A stretch of DNA of 64,000 nt from Bin5 sp965242905 (lineage in GTDB: Bacteria > Chloroflexota > Anaerolineae > Caldilineales > Caldilineaceae), in contig CBDETM010000002.1 of the NCBI GenBank assembly GCA_965242905.1, positions 3,906,001 through 3,970,000 of the forward strand, in the 5' to 3' direction. A model generated the notes under the pieces. It was not told the origin of the DNA, made no database searches, and was given only the letters and a program-made list of their open reading frames with translations. This document shows positions 50,805 to 59,065 of the stretch, in pieces. Within the stretch, counting starts at the first letter, position 1, and every line of letters begins with the position of its first letter. Made by a program: the position numbers and the translations under genes.

Positions 50805-52096
50805 TTGGACAGCTCTTCCCGACACATCTCCGTCCTGCCTGCCAGTCCGCCTTCCTCCAGTGGACCGAGCAGCACAAAGTCGCCCCGCTCGTCGCGGCGG
50901 TGATGCTGAAACCCGTCTTCCCAAACCAGGACGTCGCGTACGTCTGTCTCCGCTGCATAGGCGAAGGCAGCATCGAGCGGCCAGCCATTGACGTCCACCT
51001 GAATGTGCATCCCGGCCCGGCGCAGTCTCTGAACCTTGGCCACAGCATCCGGACTGCCCTGGGGCAGTGCCAGTGCGGGCTGAAGCCGGTGTTGGCCGGC
51101 CCCCGCGTCTTGCCCGTCCTGCCGCTGACGCGCCACCAACAGCCGGTCCACCCCCAGGGCAACGCCCACCGCCGGCTGCGCGGGTCCGAAACGGCCCACC
51201 AGGTCATCATATCTGCCGCCGCTGGCGACGGCAGTACCCAATCCCGGCGCCACCGCCTCGAACGAGACGCCAGTGTAGTACCCCAAATTGCGAATCTCGG
51301 TCAGATCGATGACAAAGCTGTCATGAATGTCGTAACCAACGAGCGCGTCAACGATTTCGCGCAAGTTCTGCAGGCTTTCGTGCATCCCTCTGTTCTGAAT
51401 GTGCCGTTCTGCCAGGGAAAGGATACCGTCCACATTCTCGCCCACCAGTTGCGGCAGCGTCTCCACCGCCTGGCGCTGCCCGGTCCGCAGAGGCGTGTCC
51501 CGCAGAAACTCTTCCAACAGTGGCTCGCTCTTCCGCTCCAGCGCCCACTGCAGCTGCTGCGTCTGCTGCGGATCAAGTTTAAGCGCTTCCAGGAGACTGC
51601 GGTAGTAGCGGATATGCCCCACAATCTGTCGAAACTGAGTCAGCCCGGCAACCTTCAGGGCAGTGGCCGTCAGGGCCAGAATCTCGGCGTCGGCAGCCGG
51701 GTCCGGTGCGCCGAACAGCTCGCCGCCAGCCTGCCAGAACTCGCGCTGCCGGCCGGCCTGCGGTTCCAGGTAGCGGAATACGCTGCCCCCGTAACAGAAT
51801 CGCTGCGGCATGGGCCAGTCGTGGAGCCGTGCGCCCACCAGGCGGGCGACCGGCGTGGTGAACTCGGGCCGCAGGGAGAGCGTGCTGCCGTCGCGGTCGA
51901 GAAACCGGTACATGCCGCTGCGCAGCCGGTCGTCATATTGAGCGCTCAGTGTTGAGTCAAACTCAAACATCGGCGGAATCACGTCGCCGTAGCCCCAGCC
52001 GCGGAAAGTCTCCATCAGCTGATCGAGGAGGCCCTGACGCATGCTGGCCTCCTCCCAGAAGTAGTCGGCGACACCAAAAGGGACGTGCCCGTTCAT
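50801..52096 (-). CDS. hisZ: ATP phosphoribosyltransferase regulatory subunit
   Basis: A 431-residue HisRS-like paralogue. It carries class II aaRS motif 2-like SGMYRFLDRDGSTLSLRPEF and the AGRQREFWQAGGELFGAPDP segment, plus LGYYTGVSFEAVAPGLGTAV and ASGGRYDDLVGRFG. The catalytic arginine motif of true HisRS and the anticodon domain are weak or altered (the C-terminus from about 330 is diverged and short). With a short hisG directly downstream and coupled by ATGA, it is HisZ, the activator of HisG-S. It also overlaps fmdB by four bases. Confidence 0.88.
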   Translation of the reverse strand: MNGHVPFGVADYFWEEASMRQGLLDQLMETFRGWGYGDVIPPMFEFDSTLSAQYDDRLRSGMYRFLDRDGSTLSLRPEFTTPVARLVGARLHDWPMPQRFCYGGSVFRYLEPQAGRQREFWQAGGELFGAPDPAADAEILALTATALKVAGLTQFRQIVGHIRYYRSLLEALKLDPQQTQQLQWALERKSEPLLEEFLRDTPLRTGQRQAVETLPQLVGENVDGILSLAERHIQNRGMHESLQNLREIVDALVGYDIHDSFVIDLTEIRNLGYYTGVSFEAVAPGLGTAVASGGRYDDLVGRFGPAQPAVGVALGVDRLLVARQRQDGQDAGAGQHRLQPALALPQGSPDAVAKVQRLRRAGMHIQVDVNGWPLDAAFAYAAETDVRDVLVWEDGFQHHRRDERGDFVLLGPLEEGGLAGRTEMCREELSK

Positions 52097-52377
52097 CTGC
52101 CCTGCTCGCGCTTTCGTTGCCTGTTGGCCTGAAGCTTCTCGATCTGTTCCTTCGGCGTGTATGAAGCCGCCCCGGCCGACTCGGCGCTGGACGCGCTCCT
52201 CTCTTGCGGCGTTAGTCCGCCCAATTCACCCAGAACGGCCACCTGCGATACCTTTCGCCTCGTTGAACTGCCGAAACACTCCGGGCAGGTGGGCTGCTCC
52301 TGTGCCGAAGCAATCGTTGGCCAGAGTCGGTCGAACAGGTTGTTGCAATCCAGGCAGATATACTCATATATCGGCAT
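52093..52377 (-). CDS. FmdB-family zinc-ribbon protein
   Basis: A 94-residue protein beginning MPIYEYICLDCNNLFDRLWP, with CxxC pairs CLDC and CPEC typical of the FmdB/CxxC_CxxC_SSSS family, then a Ser/Ala-rich stretch and a basic helical tail (KEQIEKLQANRQRKREQGR). GGAG lies six bases before ATG 52377. It overlaps hisZ by four bases and leads the fmdB-hisZ-hisG operon. FmdB proteins are putative regulators or metal-binding adaptors; no role in histidine synthesis is established. Confidence 0.88.
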   Translation of the reverse strand: MPIYEYICLDCNNLFDRLWPTIASAQEQPTCPECFGSSTRRKVSQVAVLGELGGLTPQERSASSAESAGAASYTPKEQIEKLQANRQRKREQGR

Positions 52378-52441
52378 AACGATCTCCATTCCAACTCGGC
52401 TGCCAGCGTCCTCCGGCACTCTCTCAGCTTCGACTGACCAC

Positions 52442-52470
52442 AGTATGCCAAAGGAAGAACGATTGCTCAA
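52442..52470 (-). promoter_or_regulatory. Promoter for fmdB-hisZ-hisG
   Basis: Minus strand TTGAGC (52465-52470), 17-base spacer, CATACT (52442-52447); predicted start about 58 bases before ATG 52377. Element copy F begins 67 bp further upstream. Confidence 0.5.
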
Positions 52471-52537
52471 AGGTAGGCCCCCGCAGAAAGGATCGAGTAC
52501 ACGTTTGGATTGCCAAAGGCATAAACTCCCGCGACAG

Positions 52538-52977
52538 GTGTGCATCCAAAAATGGGGCGAACTCACGTAAACCTCGGGTCGCAACAGAACCATGTCCCGT
52601 CCGTCTAAAACTCTCAGTCAGAGGTAGCCCCGCCACTAACCTCTGACCACTAACCTCTAACCACTGACCACTGACTACTGACTACTGCAGTTCCGGGCGG
52701 TCGGGCCTTCGGCCCTCCCTTGTGCGGGGGGTTCCCCCCCGCAACGCCCCCCTCCAACAACATGCCTGGACGACCGGGTGCCGACATTGGTGACGGGTGG
52801 CCATTCGAGAGACTTTCGCCAAGCCGCGTCCCGCCAGTCCCATCAGCTCCCTGTAGGGGCAGGCCTTGTGCCTGCCCATCTCCCATACACGCCACCCTCT
52901 CCGCCCCACGCCTCAACCCTCCAGTAGGGGCAGGCCTTGTGCCTGCTCTCTCTCACCCCCAAATCTGGGATGCACTC
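52538..52977. mobile_element. MITE-like element, copy F
   Basis: A 440-bp copy between the divergent fmdB-his operon and the cobalamin operon. Left end GTGTGCATCCAAAAATGGGG, right end CCCCAAATCTGGGATGCACTC. Flanks GCGACAGG and GCGGCAAC match only at 5 of 8 bases, so the duplication is eroded or absent. It has the longest heptad array (seven units plus CTGCAG, 52636-52690). The motif GTAGGGGCAGGCCTTGTGCC occurs twice (near 52853 and 52924), each a GGGCAGGC hairpin. Confidence 0.82.
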
Positions 52978-52990
52978 GCGGCAACCGCAT

Positions 52991-53020
52991 TTGCACAGGC
53001 CCCGCCCCTGCCTGTATAAT
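52991..53020 (+). promoter_or_regulatory. Promoter for the cobalamin riboswitch transcript
   Basis: TTGCAC (52991-52996), 18-base spacer, perfect TATAAT (53015-53020), 13 bp outside the right end of element copy F and about 20 bases before the riboswitch aptamer. Confidence 0.55.
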
Positions 53021-53039
53021 GGCGGAAACTGAATACTGA

Positions 53040-53225
53040 ACGTCAGGGGTGCCCATGGTCCGGATGCCAGGGCTGAAAAGGCGAAGCCGGTTAGAGTCCG
53101 GCGCTGTCCCGCAACTGTAAGGGAGACAATCCCGCCCACCCTTCCAACACGAAGGGAGTCTCAAACGAGAAACGGGCAGGAGTTTCCCAAGCCAGGTCGA
53201 CCGCCTCTGTCGTGCTCTTGAAACA
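53040..53225 (+). ncRNA. Cobalamin (B12) riboswitch aptamer
   Basis: Recognisable conserved segments in order: GCTGAAAAGGCGAAGCCGG, AGTCCGGCGCTGTCCCGCAA, CTGTAAGGGAGAC, and the B12-box-like CCCAAGCCAGGTCGACCGCC. Spacing fits a Cbl-class aptamer of about 185 bases. It precedes a B12-binding lipoprotein, CobS, CobU, an importer and an adenosyltransferase, exactly the regulon expected. Ligand-bound state should favour the terminator at 53286. Confidence 0.9.
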
Positions 53226-53285
53226 TCTCGTGGATTGGGTGACGGAGTGAAGCCTCTGCATTTTGGGGCAAGCATGACCGGTAGC

Positions 53286-53321
53286 GTCCGATCTCGTCAG
53301 AGATCGGACGTTTCTTCTTTT
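53286..53321 (+). terminator. Riboswitch expression-platform terminator
   Basis: A perfect 10-bp stem (GTCCGATCTC with GAGATCGGAC), GTCA loop, then GTTTCTTCTTTT. It lies about 60 bases after the aptamer and 62 bases before the binding-protein ATG. Confidence 0.8.
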
Positions 53322-53382
53322 GTGGCTGTTTCAGGTGACGCGGCAGGGGTATCAACCATCCATGCACTGTCAGGAGAAACTG

Positions 53383-54624
53383 ATGCGACGTCTGCCATTC
53401 CACCTTCTTGTCACAGTATTCCTGGTCCTGAGCGCCTGTGTTGCCCAGCCGGCCGCGGTTTCCTCGCCGCCGGACAGCACTGCCGCAGACACAGCCGCAG
53501 CGGCCGTGCCACCGGTTCAGAATCTGCAGGACGGCTGCGTCGAACTGTACGACCCGGCGATAGACTACTTTCCACAGAAGCTGTCAGTTGCCTATGCCTC
53601 CGGCTTCGCTGTCGAATATCACAACAACTACAAGATCGTTACCGTAACCAATCCGTGGCAGGGGGCACAGGAGAGTTTCCGTTATGTGCTCCTCCAGTGC
53701 GGCACGCCGGCTCCTCAGGACGTTGAAGGCGAAGTAATCGAAGTGCCGGTAAGTAACATCATTGCCATGTCGACCACCTACCTTCCGACGCTGGAAGACC
53801 TCGGTCTGATAGACAGGCTGATCGGGTTGGACAGCTACATGTGGACGACCAACCCTGCGGTGCGTGCGCGCATCGAGTCCGGAGAGATCGCAGAAATCGG
53901 CGGCGGCGCTGCCGTCAACGTGGAGTTGACGCTCGATCTGGATCCTGCCCTGGTCATGACCTACGGTACCGGCTTCTCCGACTTTGACACCCATCCCGTG
54001 CTGATGGAGGCTGGGATTCCGGTCGCGCTCAACGGTGACTTTGTTGAACAGAGCCCGCTGGGTCGGGCAGAGTGGATGAAGTTCATAGCCATGTTCTTCA
54101 ACCGTGAAGCCGGCGCCGCAGCGCAGTTCGATATCGTCGCGACCGAATATAACGCTGTAGCCGAACTGACGGCAACGCTTGCCGAGCGGCCTTCGGTGTT
54201 GATCGGGAGCGTCTACAACGGCACCTGGTATGTCTCGGGCGGCGGAAGCTACATGGCCAAACTGCTGGCCGACGCCGGCGCCGCCTACCTCTGGTCGGGA
54301 GAAGGTGACGTCGGTGCACTGCCTCTCGACTTCGAGTCGGTCTACGCGGTGGCGGCGGATGCCGAATTCTGGCTCAACCCGGACAACTCCTTCTGGTTCA
54401 CCGCCGCCGACGTGCTCGAAAGCGACCCCCGTTACGGCGATTTTGCGCCGCTCAAACAAGGCCAGCTGTTCAACAACAATGCCAGAGTGAACGAAAATGG
54501 GGGCAACGCCTACTACGAAGAGGGCGCAGCCCATCCCGAAAAGGTGTTGAAGGACCTGGTCAGGATTCTTCACCCTCATCTTTTACCTGAACACGAACTC
54601 AGGTTTTACCAGCAGGTTCAGTGA
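53383..54624 (+). CDS. btuF: Cobalamin-type ABC transporter substrate-binding lipoprotein
   Basis: A 413-residue class III (BtuF/FecB-like) binding protein. Signal peptide with lipobox LSAC (Cys 19), a Ser/Ala/Pro linker, then two Rossmann-like lobes: VSNIIAMSTTYLPTLEDLGL and IDRLIGLDSYMW in the first, PSVLIGSVYNGTWYVSGGGS and MAKLLADAGAAYLWSGEGDV in the second. AGGAG lies seven bases before ATG 53383. It is longer than E. coli BtuF, with an extra segment near residues 70-120. Control by a cobalamin riboswitch and neighbouring cob genes indicate corrinoid as ligand rather than siderophore. Confidence 0.87.
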   Translation: MRRLPFHLLVTVFLVLSACVAQPAAVSSPPDSTAADTAAAAVPPVQNLQDGCVELYDPAIDYFPQKLSVAYASGFAVEYHNNYKIVTVTNPWQGAQESFRYVLLQCGTPAPQDVEGEVIEVPVSNIIAMSTTYLPTLEDLGLIDRLIGLDSYMWTTNPAVRARIESGEIAEIGGGAAVNVELTLDLDPALVMTYGTGFSDFDTHPVLMEAGIPVALNGDFVEQSPLGRAEWMKFIAMFFNREAGAAAQFDIVATEYNAVAELTATLAERPSVLIGSVYNGTWYVSGGGSYMAKLLADAGAAYLWSGEGDVGALPLDFESVYAVAADAEFWLNPDNSFWFTAADVLESDPRYGDFAPLKQGQLFNNNARVNENGGNAYYEEGAAHPEKVLKDLVRILHPHLLPEHELRFYQQVQ

Positions 54625-54691
54625 TCGATTTTTCGTCGTGACCGAAATGTGACAGACCCGGTGGGCGAGTGACTGGAGGCACGGGAGCTCC

Positions 54692-55447
54692 GTGAAAGCA
54701 GGTCTTACCGGCATAGCGGTCGCGTTCCAATTCCTGACCATCGTGCCGCCGCTCCTGCGACGCCCGCTGGCGCCAGACGAGTTGGGGAGATCAGTCACCT
54801 TCTTCCCCCTCGTCGGCCTCCTGATCGGGCTGCTGCTGTTCGGGCTGCATAGCGTTCTGTCAGCCATCTTCCCGGACCTGCTGGCGGCCGCGATTCTGCT
54901 CGGTGTCTGGACCCTATGCAGCGGCGCCCTGCATTTCGACGGCCTTTTGGATACTGTGGACGGCCTCCTGGGCGGTCGTGATGCAGAAGATCGAATGCGT
55001 ATCCTGCGCGATGCGCGCGTCGGTTCGTTTGCCGTCGCAGCCGGAGGCATGGTGCTTCTGCTGAAGTTCGCTGCGATCGGAAACATCGGGGCAGCCGGCG
55101 CACTCGTCGTCGCGCCGGTCGCGGGCCGATGGCTGACCAGCATGGCTGTCGTTCTCTTCTCGTATGCTCGCCCTGCCGGTCTGGGCCGGGACATGAAGGA
55201 CAATGCTGGCTGGCCTCAGGCCGCTGGAGCGACGGCAATTGCCGCCGCGACACTAGGATTCCTGGCGCCGTCTGTGGGCATCGCGGCCACCGGCGCAACC
55301 GTGGTCCTGGCCTGCATCAGCGCCTGGATTCTTGTCAGTTTCACACTGTCGCGCATCCCAGGGCTCACCGGCGATATCTACGGCGCACTGTGTGAAGTCG
55401 GAGAGACAGTCTGCATCGTGACGCTGGCAGCAAACTGGTCCGTATAG
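54692..55447 (+). CDS. cobS: Adenosylcobinamide-GDP ribazoletransferase
   Basis: A 251-residue membrane enzyme attaching alpha-ribazole to adenosylcobinamide-GDP, the last assembly step. It shows FQFLTIVPPLLRRPLAPDEL, FFPLVGLLIGLLLF, the CobS signature ALHFDGLLDTVDGLLGGRDA with acidic metal ligands, and RMRILRDARVGSFAVAAGGM. About six helices. GTG 54692 follows GGGAG. The CobU gene comes about 130 bases later; together they perform nucleotide-loop assembly. CobT and CobC are not in the window. Confidence 0.93.
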   Translation: MKAGLTGIAVAFQFLTIVPPLLRRPLAPDELGRSVTFFPLVGLLIGLLLFGLHSVLSAIFPDLLAAAILLGVWTLCSGALHFDGLLDTVDGLLGGRDAEDRMRILRDARVGSFAVAAGGMVLLLKFAAIGNIGAAGALVVAPVAGRWLTSMAVVLFSYARPAGLGRDMKDNAGWPQAAGATAIAAATLGFLAPSVGIAATGATVVLACISAWILVSFTLSRIPGLTGDIYGALCEVGETVCIVTLAANWSV

Positions 55448-55578
55448 GGTCCAAGGGACTCGACAACGCGAGCCCTCAGAAGAACGGGACGATGGCTGAG
55501 AACTGACCTGACTTTCGGATAGTCGTTGATAAATTCCCGGCCTGCTTTACCCGCAAGCTGGACAGAGGACGGGTTTTC

Positions 55579-56196
55579 GTGGGGGAACTGATTCTGATTC
55601 TGGGCGGCGCACGCAGCGGCAAGAGCGCAGAGGCAGTGCGCATAGCACGGGAGCGCACAGATGGCCGGGTGCTCTTTGTGGCCACCGCCGAGCCCGGTGA
55701 CGATGAAATGCGGCTTCGCATAGAAAAGCACAGGGGAGAGCGTCCCGCACACTGGCACACGCTGGAGGCGCCGCGACGCGTCGGCAAGGCGATCGGTCGA
55801 CAGTCGGAAGAGTATTCGACCATCGTCGTAGACTGCATCACCCTGCTCGTGTCGAACCTCCTGGTCGACGGGCCGGACCCCTACGCCGAAGCCGTACGAA
55901 ACAGCGTAGAACAGGAGATTGCAGAGGTCGTGAAAGCAGTCAAAGCAATGCCGGACGCGTGCCGCATGATCGTCGTTTCCAACGAGGTGGGTACCGGCAT
56001 GGCGCCCCTAACCCCCTTGGGGAGGGCCTTCCGCGATCTGGTGGGTCAGGCCAATCAGACATTGGCCGCCGCCGCCGACCGGGCGGTCCTGATGGTGGCT
56101 GGAATTCCACTGGTACTAAAAGGTCAGGAATCCCAGCGCGCCGTCTCTACTTCCTCGGGGTCGGAGGTATACGCGGCCGCGGTGAGAGATGAATAG
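55579..56196 (+). CDS. cobU: Adenosylcobinamide kinase/guanylyltransferase
   Basis: A 205-residue bifunctional enzyme that phosphorylates adenosylcobinamide and adds GMP. Walker A is LILGGARSGKSAEAV at the N-terminus; ATAEPGDDEMRLRIEKHRGE includes the guanylylated-His region (HRGERP), and WHTLEAP follows; IVVDCITLLVSNLL is the Walker B-like stretch, then VVSNEVGTGMAPLTPLGRAF. All are CobU landmarks. GTG 55579 is the start. It overlaps the permease gene by eight bases. Confidence 0.94.
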   Translation: MGELILILGGARSGKSAEAVRIARERTDGRVLFVATAEPGDDEMRLRIEKHRGERPAHWHTLEAPRRVGKAIGRQSEEYSTIVVDCITLLVSNLLVDGPDPYAEAVRNSVEQEIAEVVKAVKAMPDACRMIVVSNEVGTGMAPLTPLGRAFRDLVGQANQTLAAAADRAVLMVAGIPLVLKGQESQRAVSTSSGSEVYAAAVRDE

Positions 56197-57313
56197 AGAG
56201 AATGCTCCCTTTGCAGCATCCAATATTCGGGTTCCCGCTTCGCTGACGAGGAGCCTCTCCGCAGGCCCCGGCCTGATACTGGCCGGGCTTGCACTGCTGG
56301 CTCTGGCGGCTTTCATGTTGAGCTTGGCGGTCGGCTCCGTGCGCATCCCTCTCGACGAAATCGTGGCAGTGTTACTGGGCGGTGATGCTTCCAAGCCGGC
56401 CTGGGCCACGATCGTCCTTAAATTTCGCCTGCCCAAAGCCCTGACCGCGATGCTGGCCGGCGCCGCGCTATCCGTCAGCGGTCTGCAAATGCAGACCCTG
56501 TTTCGCAATCCACTCGCAGGGCCGTTCGTGTTGGGGATCTCCTCCGGGGCCAGTCTGGGCGTAGCGCTGACCGTGCTGCTGGCGGGCGTGGCGGTCGGCC
56601 TGGGCGGCAGCACGACCCTTCTGGCGGGAATCAGTCTTGCCGGCGACACCAGTCTGGCGCTGTCAGCAATCGTCGGCTCCGGCCTCGTACTTCTGCTTGT
56701 CATGTCGGTAGCCCGCAGAGTGCAGAGCGGCATGACGCTGCTCATCCTGGGGCTGATGTTCGGGTATACGACCAGCGCCCTGGTGAGCGTGCTGATCTAT
56801 TTCAGTGTCGTCGAACGCATTCAAGCCTACATCTCCTGGACGTTCGGAACTTTCGGCGGCGTCACCTGGCGCCAGCTCCAGGTCATGGCGCCGGCGATTA
56901 TCTTGGGGCTGGCCGGCGGCCATCTGTTGATGAAACCGTTGAATGCGCTGCTTCTCGGCGAGACCTACGCCATGTCTCTCGGGCTCAGCGTACGCCGCGT
57001 GCGCCTGGGCATCATCGGTTCGTCGGCAATCCTGGCCGGCGTCGTCACCGCCTTCTGTGGGCCGATTGGCTTTCTTGGAATCGCGGTCCCCCATCTCTGC
57101 CGCAGCCTGCTACACACGTCGGACCACCGCCTGCTGCTGCCCGCGGTCTCTCTCATGGGCGCAACGCTGGCCCTGGGCGCCGATATCGTCGCCGGGCTGC
57201 CCGGCAGTCAGCTGACGCTGCCCCTCAATGCCGTGACCGCGCTGCTGGGCGCCCCGGTTGTCATCTGGGTGATCCTCCGCCAGCGCAATCTGCGGCAGGC
57301 CTTCGCCGGTTGA
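56189..57313 (+). CDS. btuC: FecCD/BtuC-type ABC transporter permease
   Basis: A 374-residue permease with about ten helices. Typical segments: FRLPKALTAMLAGAALSVSG, LQMQTLFRNPLAGPFVLGIS, the mid-protein ISWTFGTFGGVTWRQLQVMA, and GPIGFLGIAVPHLCRSLLHT, the ATPase-contacting L-loop. It starts inside the cobU end (8-base overlap) and the ATPase gene follows after 13 bases. Genes around it point to corrinoid uptake; heme or siderophore permeases look the same, so specificity rests on context. Confidence 0.9.
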   Translation: MNRENAPFAASNIRVPASLTRSLSAGPGLILAGLALLALAAFMLSLAVGSVRIPLDEIVAVLLGGDASKPAWATIVLKFRLPKALTAMLAGAALSVSGLQMQTLFRNPLAGPFVLGISSGASLGVALTVLLAGVAVGLGGSTTLLAGISLAGDTSLALSAIVGSGLVLLLVMSVARRVQSGMTLLILGLMFGYTTSALVSVLIYFSVVERIQAYISWTFGTFGGVTWRQLQVMAPAIILGLAGGHLLMKPLNALLLGETYAMSLGLSVRRVRLGIIGSSAILAGVVTAFCGPIGFLGIAVPHLCRSLLHTSDHRLLLPAVSLMGATLALGADIVAGLPGSQLTLPLNAVTALLGAPVVIWVILRQRNLRQAFAG

Positions 57314-57326
57314 CGGGAGTACTGGC

Positions 57327-58442
57327 ATGAGAAACGCGATTGTTCTGCGAACAGAGGACCTCTCCATTGGCTATCGTCGCGCCCGCAGGGATCCTGTTGT
57401 AATCGCCAGCAATCTGAGCTTTTCCTTGCGGCCGGGGGAGTTGGTCTGCTTGCTGGGGCCGAACGGCGCCGGCAAGTCGACTCTCATGCGTACGCTGGCC
57501 CGCCTGCAACCCCCTTTATCCGGGCAAATCTGGCTGGATGATCGTCTGCTTGACGACCTGCGGCCCGGCCAGCTGGCACGTCGACTCAGCATCGTGCTGA
57601 CCGATCGAGTTGACGTGGGCGCAATGTCCGGATACGGTCTGGTAAGCCTGGGCCGCCATCCCTACACCGGCTGGACGGGAACGCTGGAGGAGCAGGACCA
57701 GCATATCGTTCAGTGGGCGCTGCAGGCCGTCCGCGCCAAAGATCTGGCCGACCGGCTTACTGTCGAGATGAGCGATGGCGAACGTCAAAAGGTCCTGATA
57801 GCCCGTGCCTTGGCGCAGCAACCGAAAGTGATGCTTTTGGACGAACCGACCGCCTTCCTTGACCTGCCGCGGCGGGTGGAAGTGATGGACCTTCTGCGGC
57901 AGCTCGCCAGCGAGAACGGCCAGGCAATTCTGCTCTCCACGCATGATCTGGACCTGGCGCTGCGCAACGCCGACCGGCTGTGGCTGCTGTCGGCCGACGG
58001 CGAACTCTTCGACGGCGCGCCTGAAGACCTGATTCTCAACGGCGCTTTTGAGCGCGTCTTCTCCGCCGAAGGCGTGACATTTGACCGCGAGCGCGGCTCC
58101 TTTCATACCCGCCAGGAAGCTTGCGGACGGCTGCGATTGGAAGGCGACGGCGTTGCTGCCTTCTGGACGCGGCGCGCTCTGGAGCGGATCGGCTACGCTG
58201 TGGAGAACGAAGGAGAGAACGGGGATACCGCTTCCTATGCTTCCATTCTCCCTCCCCCGCAAAGAGCGATCGGCACCGTCTCCATTCGCTTGCAGGACGA
58301 CGGCCTAATCTATAACCTTGAAATGAAAGGGCGCGAGGATGCCTTTGCGACCCTGAACGCTCTGACCACATACCTGCGCCGCGGCGGCGCCGGAGGAGAA
58401 GCTGATGCCAAGGTTGACAAAAATCTATACGCGCGGCGGTGA
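57327..58442 (+). CDS. btuD: ABC transporter ATP-binding protein (BtuD/FecE type) with C-terminal extension
   Basis: A 371-residue ATPase. Walker A is LLGPNGAGKSTLMRTLARL, the Q-loop lies near SIVLTDRVDVG (Gln replaced), the signature is MSDGERQ in place of LSGGQ (a variant also found in some FecE-like proteins), Walker B is VMLLDEPTAFLD and the switch His is in LLSTHDLDLAL. Beyond about residue 255 it has a roughly 115-residue extra domain (GVAAFWTRRALERIGYAVEN) not found in BtuD. It overlaps the adenosyltransferase gene by 38 bases. Extension function unknown, possibly regulatory. Confidence 0.88.
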   Translation: MRNAIVLRTEDLSIGYRRARRDPVVIASNLSFSLRPGELVCLLGPNGAGKSTLMRTLARLQPPLSGQIWLDDRLLDDLRPGQLARRLSIVLTDRVDVGAMSGYGLVSLGRHPYTGWTGTLEEQDQHIVQWALQAVRAKDLADRLTVEMSDGERQKVLIARALAQQPKVMLLDEPTAFLDLPRRVEVMDLLRQLASENGQAILLSTHDLDLALRNADRLWLLSADGELFDGAPEDLILNGAFERVFSAEGVTFDRERGSFHTRQEACGRLRLEGDGVAAFWTRRALERIGYAVENEGENGDTASYASILPPPQRAIGTVSIRLQDDGLIYNLEMKGREDAFATLNALTTYLRRGGAGGEADAKVDKNLYARR

Positions 58443-58968
58443 CGACGGGACAACTGCCCTGGGCGGCGGCCAGCGTGTGCCCAAGGACGCCCTGCGCGTC
58501 CAGTTGTACGGGACCGTAGACGAGTTGAATTCGCACATCGGCGTGGCGCTGGCCGGCGGCCTGTGCGAGCGTCTGCAGAGGACCCTTCCTGAGATTCAGA
58601 ATGAACTGTTCCACCTGGGGTCGGATCTGTGCTTTCTGGAAGAAGATAAGGTACGCTACACACCGCCGCAGATCGAAGAGCGCCACGTGGACCGCCTGGA
58701 GGCATTGATCGACGAACTGACACCGGTCGTCGGCCCCCTGGAAAACTTCATTCTGCCGGGCGGCTCGCCGGGCGCATCCTACCTGCACGTCGCGCGTACC
58801 GTGTGCCGGCGGGCGGAGCGGGAGGCAACTTCACTGGCCAGAGAAGAGGCAATCAATCCCCAGACACTGCGCTACCTGAATCGCCTGTCCGACGCCCTCT
58901 TTGTCATGTCCCGGCTTGAGAATCTGCGGCAGGGGGTAGCGGAGCCGCTTTGGGACCCGGCGGCCTGA
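58405..58968 (+). CDS. Cob(I)alamin adenosyltransferase, PduO type
   Basis: A 187-residue corrinoid adenosyltransferase. It begins MPRLTKIYTRGGDDGTTALG, the PduO ATP-binding signature, followed by YGTVDELNSHIGVALAGG, FILPGGSPGASYLHVARTVC and RRAEREATSLA with the conserved Arg, and YLNRLSDALFVMSRLEN. It forms the adenosyl form needed by CobU/CobS substrates and B12 enzymes. GGAGAAGCTG directly precedes the ATG, inside the ATPase gene. Length is right for the family. Confidence 0.94.
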   Translation: MPRLTKIYTRGGDDGTTALGGGQRVPKDALRVQLYGTVDELNSHIGVALAGGLCERLQRTLPEIQNELFHLGSDLCFLEEDKVRYTPPQIEERHVDRLEALIDELTPVVGPLENFILPGGSPGASYLHVARTVCRRAEREATSLAREEAINPQTLRYLNRLSDALFVMSRLENLRQGVAEPLWDPAA

Positions 58969-59065
58969 GCGCCCCCGGGCGCCTCCAAGAGCGCCGCTGT
59001 CAGTTGACACTTCCATGACGGGCGATCCCTTGCCTTACCACTGCCTGGCTGACTTGGGGAGATAG

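Noticed and set aside
50805..50924. N-terminally extended hisG start
   Set aside because: It would overlap hisZ by over 120 bases with a basic low-complexity leader; the ATGA overlap at 50801-50804 is the usual coupling.
52636..52690. Short tandem repeats as a CRISPR array
   Set aside because: Units are 7 bp with no spacers and no cas genes; they belong to the MITE-like element.
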